A stretch of 27,955 nucleotides of DNA from a virus, in the IMG/VR virus record IMGVR_UViG_3300026263_000010, positions 1 to 27,955 of that record; one strand, given 5' to 3'. Below, piece after piece: positions 6,112 through 15,700 of the stretch. Both the position numbers and the translations under genes were made by a program. The notes beneath the pieces were generated by a model that worked only from the letters and a program-made list of their open reading frames with translations, was not told the origin of the DNA and searched no databases. Within the stretch, counting starts at the first letter, position 1; the number at the start of each line of letters is the position of its first letter.

Positions 6112-6644
6112 TGGCATACGGATTTCTAAAACCAGTTGCATCACTGAATGGTCTACCCTGCTCAGGGCATGGTCTTTGCTTACCAGCCACTATCCACTCA
6201 GTGCAGTGGTGTAAGACCCCTCCAGTGCCCTACAGCATTATCATTAAGAATTTTACATGCTGGTGGCCACCCCAACCTCTAATCCCCATTACAGGGGTCA
6301 ACCCAATACGAGCGACGGTGATGGTGCAGTTTATCCCTATCATGATTGGTGGAGATACATTCATGCCCCATATCTCGCCGTGTACAAATATCATTATATA
6401 CATCTGCCCATGCGATAAGGGTGTGTGTCCTATCCCTACACCCATCATCTGCAGCGCACTGACTATTGAGGATGCTGGTGGCGTGGGACATCCTAGAGTT
6501 CTCTTCCCAACTACTCTGACAGTCTTTGCATTCAAGATCCCCATTGCGAGGATCCTAGACCCACTGGGTGTAGGATTTCCTGGATTCTCATATCCATGCT
6601 CCTCAGTGGTTGCCTTTGGACACCCAACTGTGCTATCATCCTGA
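6111..6644 (+). CDS. Cys-rich PAAR-like tail spike-tip protein
   Basis: The ATG at 6111 overlaps the previous TAA by one base. In 177 residues it has GHGLCLPATIHS near residue 19 and, at the end, GHPRVLFPTTLTVFAFKIPIARILDPLG followed by C-SSVVAFGHPTV. That matches the PAAR cadence (h-P-t-VF-n-k-p-AR-D-G ... C-S-VV-G-p-V) of proteins that cap the tail spike and carry a bound metal. Ten Cys (17, 23, 34, 50, 91, 99, 101, 106, 114, 163) and several His (19-21, 29, 87, 127, 171) could bind metal. It is longer than minimal PAAR proteins such as T4 gp5.4 (about 97 aa) and some consensus residues differ. Position before gp6, as gene 5.4 in T4, supports the call. Confidence 0.65.
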   Translation: MAYGFLKPVASLNGLPCSGHGLCLPATIHSVQWCKTPPVPYSIIIKNFTCWWPPQPLIPITGVNPIRATVMVQFIPIMIGGDTFMPHISPCTNIIIYICPCDKGVCPIPTPIICSALTIEDAGGVGHPRVLFPTTLTVFAFKIPIARILDPLGVGFPGFSYPCSSVVAFGHPTVLSS

Positions 6645-6663
6645 GGTAGTTTAAAAGGGACTA

Positions 6664-6813
6664 ATGCCTAAGAGAGCAACGACTGGACTGGTTAAAGATG
6701 GTTGGGTACCTGGCAAACCGAAAATAACTCGGCAGGGGTCGTCTGGGAATACTAAATATTCCGCAACATCTCGTAACAGTAAAGGTAAGCGTTATCGTGG
6801 TCAAGGTCGATGA
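6664..6813 (+). CDS. Tiny basic protein (49 aa)
   Basis: ATG at 6664, preceded by AAAAGGGA as a plausible Shine-Dalgarno. The protein starts MPKRATTGLVKDGWVPGKPK and continues with a Ser/Asn/Lys/Arg-rich tail ending in RYRGQGR. It is very basic and probably disordered. Its TGA at 6811-6813 overlaps the next ATG (6810), so the two tiny genes are likely translated together. An inverted repeat GGAATA-CTAAA-TATTCC lies inside it at 6746-6762. Function unknown; a place between the spike-tip and wedge genes suggests an assembly role or a minor virion part. Confidence 0.6.
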   Translation: MPKRATTGLVKDGWVPGKPKITRQGSSGNTKYSATSRNSKGKRYRGQGR

Positions 6814-6974
6814 GAGTTGAGACCCGAGAGTCTATGGAGATGCTTTGGTCTGCTAAATGGAATCTTCCTAAAGCAGCAGAGCATTGTGGTCTGTCATTGA
6901 AAGAAATGAAGATTACATTCAACGAGTATTGTAATTTCCATCCCCCCACTTATGAGGGGGAATCTCAACAATGA
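6810..6974 (+). CDS. Small helical protein (54 aa), cyanophage-type
   Basis: The start overlaps the preceding stop (ATGA). The 54 residues start MRVETRESMEMLWSAKWNL and contain KAAEHCGLSLKEMKITFNEY, a helix-turn-helix-like arrangement (helix, CGLS turn, helix), then a short polar tail. The segment W-x-x-K-W-N-L-P-K-A-A-E-H-C-G-L resembles small conserved proteins I associate with T4-like cyanophages near the baseplate genes. DNA binding is possible by shape but unproven. The stop codon at 6972-6974 directly precedes the late promoter. Confidence 0.65.
   Translation: MRVETRESMEMLWSAKWNLPKAAEHCGLSLKEMKITFNEYCNFHPPTYEGESQQ
6943..6960 (+). terminator. Strong G/C stem-loop at gene end
   Basis: Five C (6943-6947) can pair with five G (6956-6960) around an eight-base loop, in the last codons of the small helical gene and 15 nt before the late promoter. 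No T-run follows, so it is not a classical intrinsic terminator. It may stop or stabilise the upstream mRNA and insulate the late transcript. Confidence 0.4.
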
Positions 6975-6983
6975 CTATAAATA
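6975..6983 (+). promoter_or_regulatory. T4-type late promoter CTATAAATA
   Basis: The sequence contains the exact T4 late element TATAAATA (6976-6983) with the extra upstream C often seen in cyanophage late promoters. It needs the phage sigma-like gp55 and gp33 rather than a -35 box, and no TTGACA is present. It starts directly after the stop codon of the preceding gene and ends 24 nt before the GTG at 7008, so it would drive the 48-aa gene, gp25, gp6 and the giant gene. Confidence 0.75.
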
Positions 6984-7007
6984 AAAATACCGTGTGGAAG
7001 AGGTCTC

Positions 7008-7154
7008 GTGGCTAACAGTCCTGTGCCTGATCAAAGTGATGAATTTATTAAATCGGGGATGGTGTTAATAACCGACCCACGAAGTGATAAATATCTTCAT
7101 AAGGTGAGTAGAAACATCCAACCACCTGTGAGACCAAAGAAAATAGAGGGTTAA
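7008..7154 (+). CDS. Small protein (48 aa) upstream of gp25
   Basis: GTG at 7008 is preceded by GGAAGAGG as a good Shine-Dalgarno and sits just after the late promoter; an internal ATG at 7059 is less well placed. The product starts VANSPVPDQSDEFIKSGMVL and ends in NIQPPVRPKKIEG, a polar protein with Pro-rich basic tail. Its TAA at 7152-7154 abuts the ATG of gp25 at 7155. No family recognised. A weak late-promoter-like GATAAATA lies inside at 7086-7093. Confidence 0.6.
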   Translation: MANSPVPDQSDEFIKSGMVLITDPRSDKYLHKVSRNIQPPVRPKKIEG

Positions 7155-7568
7155 ATGCCTGCTTACAGATTCAGATCAGACCAGTACGTCAGTAGAGGGT
7201 TTAAGGACTTAGCAATTTCCTTTAATTCAAATCCTTCTACTGATGACTTTGGCGCTGTCAAGAATGAGAGAGCAATCAATCAATCTGTAAGAAATTTGTT
7301 ATTGACTATATTAGGTGAAAGACCTTTTCAGCCGAACATTGGAAGTCGGGTGAAGGGTCTTCTTTTTGAGCAATGGGATCCATTCGCGGCGGATGCTATC
7401 AAGGGTGAAATTCGTGATTGCCTTAAGCGTCTTGAGCCACGGATTACTGTACAGGATGTTAGTGTCCGTGATGACAGTGATCTGAATGGAATTCAAGTTG
7501 AGCTTGAATATTTGATTACTGGAGAAAATATAACCCAAGAAGTAACATTCCTCTTAGAGAAGACCTGA
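7155..7568 (+). CDS. 25: Baseplate wedge subunit gp25
   Basis: gp25 is the small wedge protein of contractile tails that bridges the baseplate hub/tube region and gp6 and helps start the sheath; its fold resembles lysozyme-like tail proteins of the GPW/gp25 family. The 137 residues (T4 132) contain the family hallmarks: NERAINQSVRNLLLTILGER near 38-57, FQPNIGSRVKGLLFE near 59-73, an amphipathic helix DAIKGEIRDCLKRLEPRI with the EPR motif, then VQDV and a beta hairpin to the C-terminus. SD GAGGG at 7146-7150. The stop is one base before the ATG of gp6, as expected for an operon. Confidence 0.93.
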   Translation: MPAYRFRSDQYVSRGFKDLAISFNSNPSTDDFGAVKNERAINQSVRNLLLTILGERPFQPNIGSRVKGLLFEQWDPFAADAIKGEIRDCLKRLEPRITVQDVSVRDDSDLNGIQVELEYLITGENITQEVTFLLEKT

Positions 7569-7569
7569 A

Positions 7570-9732
7570 ATGTCTGCTATCCCATCACAATTAACATCGC
7601 TAGACTTCTTTGAGATTAAAGAGTCTATCAAATCCTACCTTAGAACGCGTAACGAGTTTACAGATTACGATTTTGAAGGTAGTGCTTCGGCGTATCTTAT
7701 CGATACCCTTGCTTATAACACGTATTATACGGCATTCAACGCTAACATGGCGTTGAATGAAGCATTTCTAGAGTCTGCTACGGTGAGAGACAACGTAGTC
7801 CGCATTGCAAAGCAGTTAAATTACACCCCTAGGTCAATTAAAGCACCCAGAGCGTGTGTAACTATCCGGGTGCAGACACAAGCTTCTCTAAATGGCACCA
7901 CATTTCCAGAATTCTGCACACTGGCTGCAGGAGATGTGTTTGTTGCTCGTAACTTTAACGACACTTACACCTTCTGTGTGACTCGTGACCTCCAAACCAC
8001 CGTAGATAGCGCAACTGGCATCGCGGTGTTTGACCCTGTGCTCGTTTATCAGGGCAATTTGCTTAAGTTTAACTACACAGTTGACTATACGAAGAGACAG
8101 GACTATGTTATCCCCACTGAAAACGTAGACACAGCCTTGGTTTACGTCGATATCTCACCTAACGCACAGTCGCAAGAGATTGACACCTATAACCTCGCTA
8201 CAAACGTAACTGCGCTCAACGACACTTCTCGTGTTTACTACCTTGAGGAGTCTGATGACCTTAGATACCGTCTAATCTTCGGTGATGGTGTCTTAGGACG
8301 TAAATTGATCGATGGTGAATTCATCAGACTGTCTTATGTGACCACTTTTGGTGAAGAAGCAAACGGTTGTAAGGACTTTGCCTTTATTGGCACCATTAGA
8401 GACAGTGATCAACGTGCAATTTCACCTGCAAACATCGCAGTTGTCACTAGAGAGTCTGCAGCAGATGGTGAAGCACGCGAAAGTGCGCTATCCATCAAGT
8501 TTAGAGCACCCAGATCCTTTTCTACTCAAAACCGAGCAGTGACTGAAACGGATTATGAGCATATTGTCTCAGAGATCTATCCGCAGGCAGCATCTGTGAC
8601 CGCATATGGTGGTGAGAGACTCACTCCACCCATTTACGGTAAAGTTTACGTTGCTATCCGTCCAAAAACGGGTAATAAACTGAATGAGACGACAAAAGCA
8701 AGAATCAAAAATGATCTGAAACCTTATACAGTTGCATCAGTCGATCCTGTGATCATTGATCCTACTACTTACTACATTATTCCTAAATCTTACGTTTATT
8801 ACGACGGAAACAACACCGATAAGAGTGGCGCTCAACTAGCAAGTGATGTTTTGCGTAATGTTGACCAATTTAACAAGAATGGTCAAAACAATCGCTTCGG
8901 TGGTCGCATTGAGGCGTCGAAATATAACTCAATGCTCGATAATAGTGATCCTGCAATTTCTGGTAGTGTCACTCAGCTGACTATTGGTCAAAATCTTGAC
9001 CAATTTACGTTTGGTAACGTATTTACTCAATGTCTTGACTTTGGTAACTCACTTTACAACCCATCTAACTTTTCAGGCACTCCTGATGGCGGTGACGGCA
9101 CTCCTTGCTCTACAGATTCAGATTGTCCAGAAGGTCAAGTTTGTATAGATGGCACTTGCCAAAGCATCGGTGGAGGTTGTGATCCTTCCTTCTCTGTGGT
9201 CAAATCTGGCACATTCTATGCAACAGGTTTCACTGAAGACCTTGTTAACCTGACCATGCAAGGTGTTGGCACTAATTCAACTGCCCCTGTTATATCATCC
9301 AGCTCCATTACTGACGAAAATCAAGTTTTGGTCCCCGTCAACATTAGAGATGACGGAAAAGGCAATCTTCTCCTTGTTACTAAAAGGGACGAAGTTGAAG
9401 TTGTGTTAAATAATGCTGTTGGTAGCGTTGATTATGAAAACGGTCAAGTTTGTGTAGGACCCATTGCAATTGGAGGCACGCCAGATGATTCAGAGCGTCT
9501 GCCGATCCAAGTATTGCCATATGGAGGAGCTATCACAATTCCACCAGGCGTCGATCCCACATTGTTTGATATTAGCGTCAATCCAATCGATTGGAAGACT
9601 AATGACATTTCAATCCCCAACTTCGATCCTAACAACTTTAGTGGTTACAATTACGGTGACCCAACTGGGATAAATATCATTGATTATCCCACGGATAGTT
9701 TTACATATCCAGTAGATACCTCCTGTTTCTGA
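7570..9732 (+). CDS. 6: Baseplate wedge subunit gp6
   Basis: gp6 forms the ring of the inner baseplate in T4-like tails and is the core of the wedge (T4 660 aa; here 720 aa). The N-terminal part, FFEIKESIKSYLRTRNEFTDYDFEGSASAYLIDTLAYNTYYTAFNANMALNEAFLESATVRDNVVRIAKQLNYTPRS, is the classic gp6/gpJ-like start with Y-FN-NM-NE-FL-SA-R. Residues about 240-400 hold RLIFGDGVLGRKL and SFSTQNRAVTETDYE, also typical of baseplate J/gp6 proteins. The extra length lies near the C-terminus and includes a five-Cys insert at residues 513-537 (see findings). It follows gp25 by one base and precedes the giant gene by 5 nt. Confidence 0.92.
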   Translation: MSAIPSQLTSLDFFEIKESIKSYLRTRNEFTDYDFEGSASAYLIDTLAYNTYYTAFNANMALNEAFLESATVRDNVVRIAKQLNYTPRSIKAPRACVTIRVQTQASLNGTTFPEFCTLAAGDVFVARNFNDTYTFCVTRDLQTTVDSATGIAVFDPVLVYQGNLLKFNYTVDYTKRQDYVIPTENVDTALVYVDISPNAQSQEIDTYNLATNVTALNDTSRVYYLEESDDLRYRLIFGDGVLGRKLIDGEFIRLSYVTTFGEEANGCKDFAFIGTIRDSDQRAISPANIAVVTRESAADGEARESALSIKFRAPRSFSTQNRAVTETDYEHIVSEIYPQAASVTAYGGERLTPPIYGKVYVAIRPKTGNKLNETTKARIKNDLKPYTVASVDPVIIDPTTYYIIPKSYVYYDGNNTDKSGAQLASDVLRNVDQFNKNGQNNRFGGRIEASKYNSMLDNSDPAISGSVTQLTIGQNLDQFTFGNVFTQCLDFGNSLYNPSNFSGTPDGGDGTPCSTDSDCPEGQVCIDGTCQSIGGGCDPSFSVVKSGTFYATGFTEDLVNLTMQGVGTNSTAPVISSSSITDENQVLVPVNIRDDGKGNLLLVTKRDEVEVVLNNAVGSVDYENGQVCVGPIAIGGTPDDSERLPIQVLPYGGAITIPPGVDPTLFDISVNPIDWKTNDISIPNFDPNNFSGYNYGDPTGINIIDYPTDSFTYPVDTSCF

Positions 9733-9737
9733 GATAG

Positions 9738-12700
9738 ATGCCACACAAGAATATCGCCATTTCGGATAGAGTTGAAAATCAACTCCCAGAATTTATTAGG
9801 GAGGAAGATCGACAATTTGTTGATTTTCTCTTCCAGTATTACAAGTCTCAAGAAAAAACAGGTCGTCCTTACGATATTCTGAATAATCTTCTGGGTTATC
9901 TGGATCTCGACGGTTATACCTCAGACGAATTGTCAAATGACACACTCTTATTGAGTGATATTGGTCTGTACGATGAAACTATCACAATTGAGTCGATTAA
10001 TGGTTTCAAGGAAACCGATGGATCTATTAAGATCGATAATGAGGTAATTTACTACGAGACTGTTACTCGTGGACCTGATGCTATTGTTACTCCAGGTGTT
10101 TCTCCTGATCAGTTTGATAAAAAGAAACAACAACTAGAAAATCCCTTCCAGTTGTTTGATGGGACTAGAAATAAATTCCCTCTTAGTTTTTTAGGCACTC
10201 CTGTAAATCCCCCTTCAGTAGATCACCTAATTGTTATCACATATAATGAAATGTTGGTCCCTGGGACTGATTATTTCCTTGAAGGCAATGAGATTCGTTT
10301 TGCTGTTGCTCCTCGTGAGAGATCTGGTGCTGATGACTCTGCATTCACTGAAATTGTATATTTGGTTGGGTATGCCGATCAAGCGATCGTCACAACTGAT
10401 GCCATTCCCTTTGAAGAGTATCAAGGTAAGAAAGAATATCCTCTCAGAGTAAATACACAACCATATACCCCAACTTCAGCAATTGGTCTGATTGTTAAGA
10501 AAAACACTCGCCAACTTGAGCCATATACCGACTATACAGTATATGGAAGTGAGATTATCTTTAGATTCCCACTGGGTGCTGCTGATGATATTCATATTCG
10601 CTCTATTGAGTATATTGCCCCTTCTTTTGGATCTGGAGCATCTGCAGTTGTCTCTGTCGATAGTCTTGGTCAAGTTGACCGCCTAATTCCTAAAACTGGT
10701 GGTAGTGGTTACAGACTAGATTTTGAACCTAAAGTTGTAGTCCAGCACAACACAGGTGTGGGTGCGACTGCCAAAACTTTGGTTAGTGGTATCAAGGATA
10801 TCAACCTAATTGATGGTGGACAGGGTTACACGTCATATAACCCTCCTATCGCCCTTGTAGGCGCTCCTACAGGTGGTACACTGGCAAAAGTCACTCTGAC
10901 TGTAAATGATACAACAGGTCAGGTCGATAGTCTGACTATTATGAATTCTGGTAGTGGATATGACTTTATCCCTGCTATTTCGTTTCTTAATCCTGGTGGT
11001 TGCAAAATTGGTCAACCTACAATTGATAGTGAAGGTCGTGTAAACATTGACAGTATTGCTGTCGAAGAATTTGGACTGAACTATAGTAATCCTCCTATTG
11101 TTTATCTGGATCCAGCACCTGAGGGTGGTATTAATGCTCAGGCAATTTCCAGAATCAACCAAGACGGTCAAGTCTATGAGATCGTTATTACAAACAGAGG
11201 TAGAGAGTATGTAACCCCACCTAGAGCAAGAATTATTCAACCTATTGGTGCTCAGGTGCTTGACGTTACTGTCGCATCTGGTAACGTTACCAATATCGAA
11301 ATGCTAACAGGTGGCAACGGTTATACCGATGCTCCTTCTGTGTATATCGTCGATGATAGAAAAGATTCTTACGGCGATCCTATTGGTGGCACAGGTGCAA
11401 CTGCTGCTGCAACTATCTTTAACGGCGAAATCACTGATATCAACATTACCAACTTCGGTACTGGATATTCTGAGACAGAGCCTCCTAAGATTTACATTGC
11501 TGAGCCTCAAGCAGCAAGAGCATCTGTTGCTGTTGGTTTCAACGAGCTGACTGGTTACGAGATCATTGAAAAGGGTAGTGGATATTCCCCTTCTGCATTC
11601 TTAGGATGTAGTCGTGGTGTATCTGGTGCTGTTGGATATGACATCCTCCATAATGAGATCTATGCAGGTGAAGCAGCACTGCGTCAGTCTACTCACCCTG
11701 CAGCATCTACAGTTATTAACCTAGATTCTTTGTTTATCAAAGAAGTCTTTGACAAATTTAGAAGACAATATCTTCCCAATATTAAGATTGATTATTCTGT
11801 AATCAATCCAGTCCAAGTAATTAAGAGTATTAGTGACTTTTACATTAGTAAAGGCACTGAGCTTGCTACACAGTATCTGTTTAAGATCATGTTTGGCGAG
11901 CAGGTGGATATCTACTATCCCCGTGAAGAAATCATCTCACCATCTGCTGCAGCATGGGTTGTTGACACGGTGCTGCGTGCTGAGTTGATCTCAGGTGACC
12001 CTGCTAATCTGATTGACTCACAACTTATCCAGTATGCTGATTCTGTTGACCTTAGTGTCAAGGCAGCAAATGCTCTGATTGAAAACGTTATTACCATTAT
12101 TGAAGGTAAGGACACTATCTACGAATTGGCAATCTCTGAAGAGACGCTAACTGGTAGTTTCATCATTCCTTATAAGACGACTCTAGTTGAGCCGTTGACT
12201 ACAACTGGTCAGATTATTACCGTTGACTCCACGATTGGATGGCCAGAAAGAAACGGCACCATTCGTATTAACGATCAGGAAATCGTACAGTATAAAGAGA
12301 AATCACTTAACCAGTTTATCGAATGCACCAGATCACAGAATGGTGTTGTAGAAGACTGGGATCCTGGCACGATTATATTCTCTGAAATCTTTGTATATGT
12401 CAATAAGGGCACATCTGCTGAGTGTAAACTCAGAGTGCTTGGTATTGCAGAAGCAGGTACAACTATCCTGGAGGATACTGGATCTTACTATCTGCAAGGC
12501 GACAAACTAAAGGTTGCTAAACTTGGATCTTCAGATGAAGATGAAAGACTGTCTTCCTGGCTGTATAACGTTAAGAAACTAATTCAGGTTACCAGTATCA
12601 CCCCTGGTGGTGTTAATAACCAGACTGCTACTGTTGTTTGTGGTAACCCACACGGTCTACTGGTATCCGATCAGGTGACGATTTATGGTGCTAACCCTGT

Positions 12701-15700
12701 TGTATTCAACGGCACCTTTACCGTTACTTCTCGTATTGATGCATTTCAATTCACATACCAGATCAATACTCCCACAGAGATCATTCCTGAAGGTAACATT
12801 CTTCTCTCTGTGGACCTAAACAGAGGTAAGTCTGATGTCAATTCAATCAACAGTGTTGTTAGTGAGTTTACAACAAATATCCAAAACTCCTTCTTTAATG
12901 ATGATCATGTTTATGTTGCTTCCTCTGGTCTACCCAATTATAGGGTGGGTCCTTTCACAGGTTCGGCACTGATTCCTGGTAACCAGCGTAAACTGCTTAG
13001 ATTCCCCAGACTTGTCCAAACCATTTCTGAGCGTCAAGATATCTCAGCAAACACCTCGATTGGTGCTTGGGTGAATGGTGTGTCTATCTGGGCATACAAG
13101 TCTGGCGACTTTGTTAGATTCGGTCCTCTGACTGACATCACTGTTACTAACATTGGTCAAGACTATGATGCAGGATCCAAACCTGCTCTGGAAATTACTG
13201 GTGGCGGTGGTACAGGTGCTACTGGTGAAGTTGTTGTTAATGGTAGTCTGACTTCCTTTGTTGTTACTGTAGAAGGTAGCGGATATACAGAATCTCCTCT
13301 AGTCTCCATCGTTGGTGGTGGTGGTATCGGAGCAACTGCACAAGCTATCGTAACGGGTGGTCGTGTCACTAAAATCCTGGTTGAGCAACCAGGTACTGGA
13401 TATACCTCACAACCTAGCGTTTCAGTTACTGGTGGCGGCGGTACAGGTGCTGAGGCAACTGCAAATGTCCGTGGTCCTGTACAGAGTGTCAGTATCACTG
13501 CCAATGGTAGTGGTTACACTGAGTTGCCTAGCATTAGAGTTAACTCTGGTGAAGGTGCTTTGGCACAACCCATTGTTATCAATGGTCGTATTGTTTCTAT
13601 CGCTATCATTAACTCAGGTAGTGGATATACTACTGCTCCCACCATTGTAATCAATGGTGATGGTTTTGGTGCTATTGCAAGAGCAATTATCGGCACTGTT
13701 GGTGAAGACAAAGGTAGAGTCCTTAGTGTTGAGATCAGCAACAAAGGTATTGGATATACCCAAGGTCTTACTACTGTCAGACTTGAGTCTGTCGGTGACT
13801 TTGCTGAGTTTACTCCACAAGTTTTTGAGTGGAATAAAAACCTTCAGTATGATCTTACTGCTAAGTATGATGGAGCACGAGGATACGTCTTTACTGGTTT
13901 GAATAACCAGTTTGGTGGTGAGTATGCTCACCTCAGTGATCCTAAAGAGCTTCGTTATGTGGTTGGCGATAACGTCTTCCTTAATGCTGTAACACAACAA
14001 TTTCAAGAGGTATCATCTAATTATGAGCACTCTCCTATTCTGGGTTGGGCTTACGATGGTAACCCAATCTACGGTCCCTATGGTTACATTGACCCAACTG
14101 ACCAAAACAGCGGAATCAGAAGACTTCGCACTTCATATAAACTAAAAGATAACGTTGTCTATGATCTAGCAACTAATCCAAATCCTGCCCGTATTGATGG
14201 ACCTGCACTGGATTCATATCCTGCTGGATCGTTTGTTGCTGACTATGAGTACGACTTCCAGTCTGGGGATCTTGACAACTATAATGGTCGCTTCTGTAAG
14301 ACACCTCAATATCCTGATGGCACCTATGCATACTTTATTACTATTGATGCATCTGAAGCAGGTGTTGCAGAATTCCCATATATCCTCGGTCCTCAGTTTA
14401 ACTCACTGCCTGATCCATGGAACTTTACCCAAGGTGCAACTCAGGAAAATATTCCACAAAACGTTGTAAGGTATAGAGATCCTTATGTCAACGTTGACAT
14501 CGATGTTGATCGTCAACCTAACCAGGAAGCAGATGTCCTAACGACTGAGATTGAAGGTTATCCTCTTATCTTTGAGGTCCAGGATAGTAATAGTGACGGA
14601 ATCATTGATGCTAATGAGCAACAAGAAGTCCTTGAGATGTCTGAAGAGGCAACCCTACAAATCTATGATTACTTCCCTCAGGTTTCTGAAGAGTCTAGAG
14701 TTGACATCGAAGTTGAGACAACTACTCAGTTTGAAGATGCTCAGATTGACGGTTTCGTTATTGAAAACCCAGGCCAGTCCTATCAGGTTAATGATACCAT
14801 CTTCTTTGATGATCAAGACACTGGTGGTTTCGGTGCTTCTGCACTTATCGAATCGGTTAAGGGTCAAGTCATCCAATCATACAGTAAGGAGATCATCGGA
14901 GATCGTCCATATGGTGTGATTAATACAGCAGCTAATCACGACTTGCGTCAGCAAGATGAGTTGATTCTTAACTCTTCTCCCGTTATTGATAACACCAACA
15001 AGAACTTCAAAGTTAAAGTTGTATCTGGTGTTGAGCGTATCAATGTAAATCAGATTGGTGTTGGTTACAACGAAGATATTCCTCCTACGTTTGAATTGAT
15101 CACATCTGCTGGTCAAGATGGTCAACTAGAGATTGTCTTACAAAATACTGGTCAGATCAACACAGTCAACATTATCAACTCTGGTAATGGTTATGATCCT
15201 GAGGAGCCTCCTCAAATTCGTGTCTCCCATCCACAGCAGTTTAAGAAAACTCGCTATTGGTTGACCGAATACATGGAAGCAGATGGTATCGTTGAAGTCA
15301 ACGATATTAAGGTTACCTCACAACGCTATACCTATATCTGCGGTAAGATTACTGAGACAGATGGTGATGAAGCTGGTTTCCTTGCCAAGTTTGATGACTT
15401 GGGTCAGAGAATCTGGGAGAGGACTCTCATTCCTACTAATGCCCTTCAGAAGAGGGCTGAATTCCTCAAGATGGTGGTCAATGACACTCCAGAAAACGAC
15501 CTCATATATGTTACAGGCCAAACAAAGGATCCTGACAACGATCTGTACAACCCAGACATATGGTTAGGACTTTATGAGTCTGGATTCAACAATGCAAACG
15601 ATCCTGACGGTATCCTGCAGTGGCAGAGAGCAATCGCTGGTATCTCTGGCAGTACTAGAAGAGACTATGTAACTTCTATCGCTCTTGATCAAGAGCAACG

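Noticed and set aside
6230-6544. Minus-strand ORF of 104 codons opposite the PAAR-like gene
   Set aside because: The + frame carries PAAR-like spacing at both ends and shares the TAATG junction with its neighbour, so it is preferred.
7086-7093. GATAAATA as a second late promoter before gp25
   Set aside because: One mismatch in the first base, inside the 48-residue gene and 61 nt from the next start; the perfect element at 6975 explains expression well enough.
10833-11240. Minus-strand ORF of 135 codons, with similar ones at 13614-14006 and 16239-16655
   Set aside because: All are opposite well-formed modules of the giant gene and show Asn/Ser/Ile-rich text typical of antisense translation.
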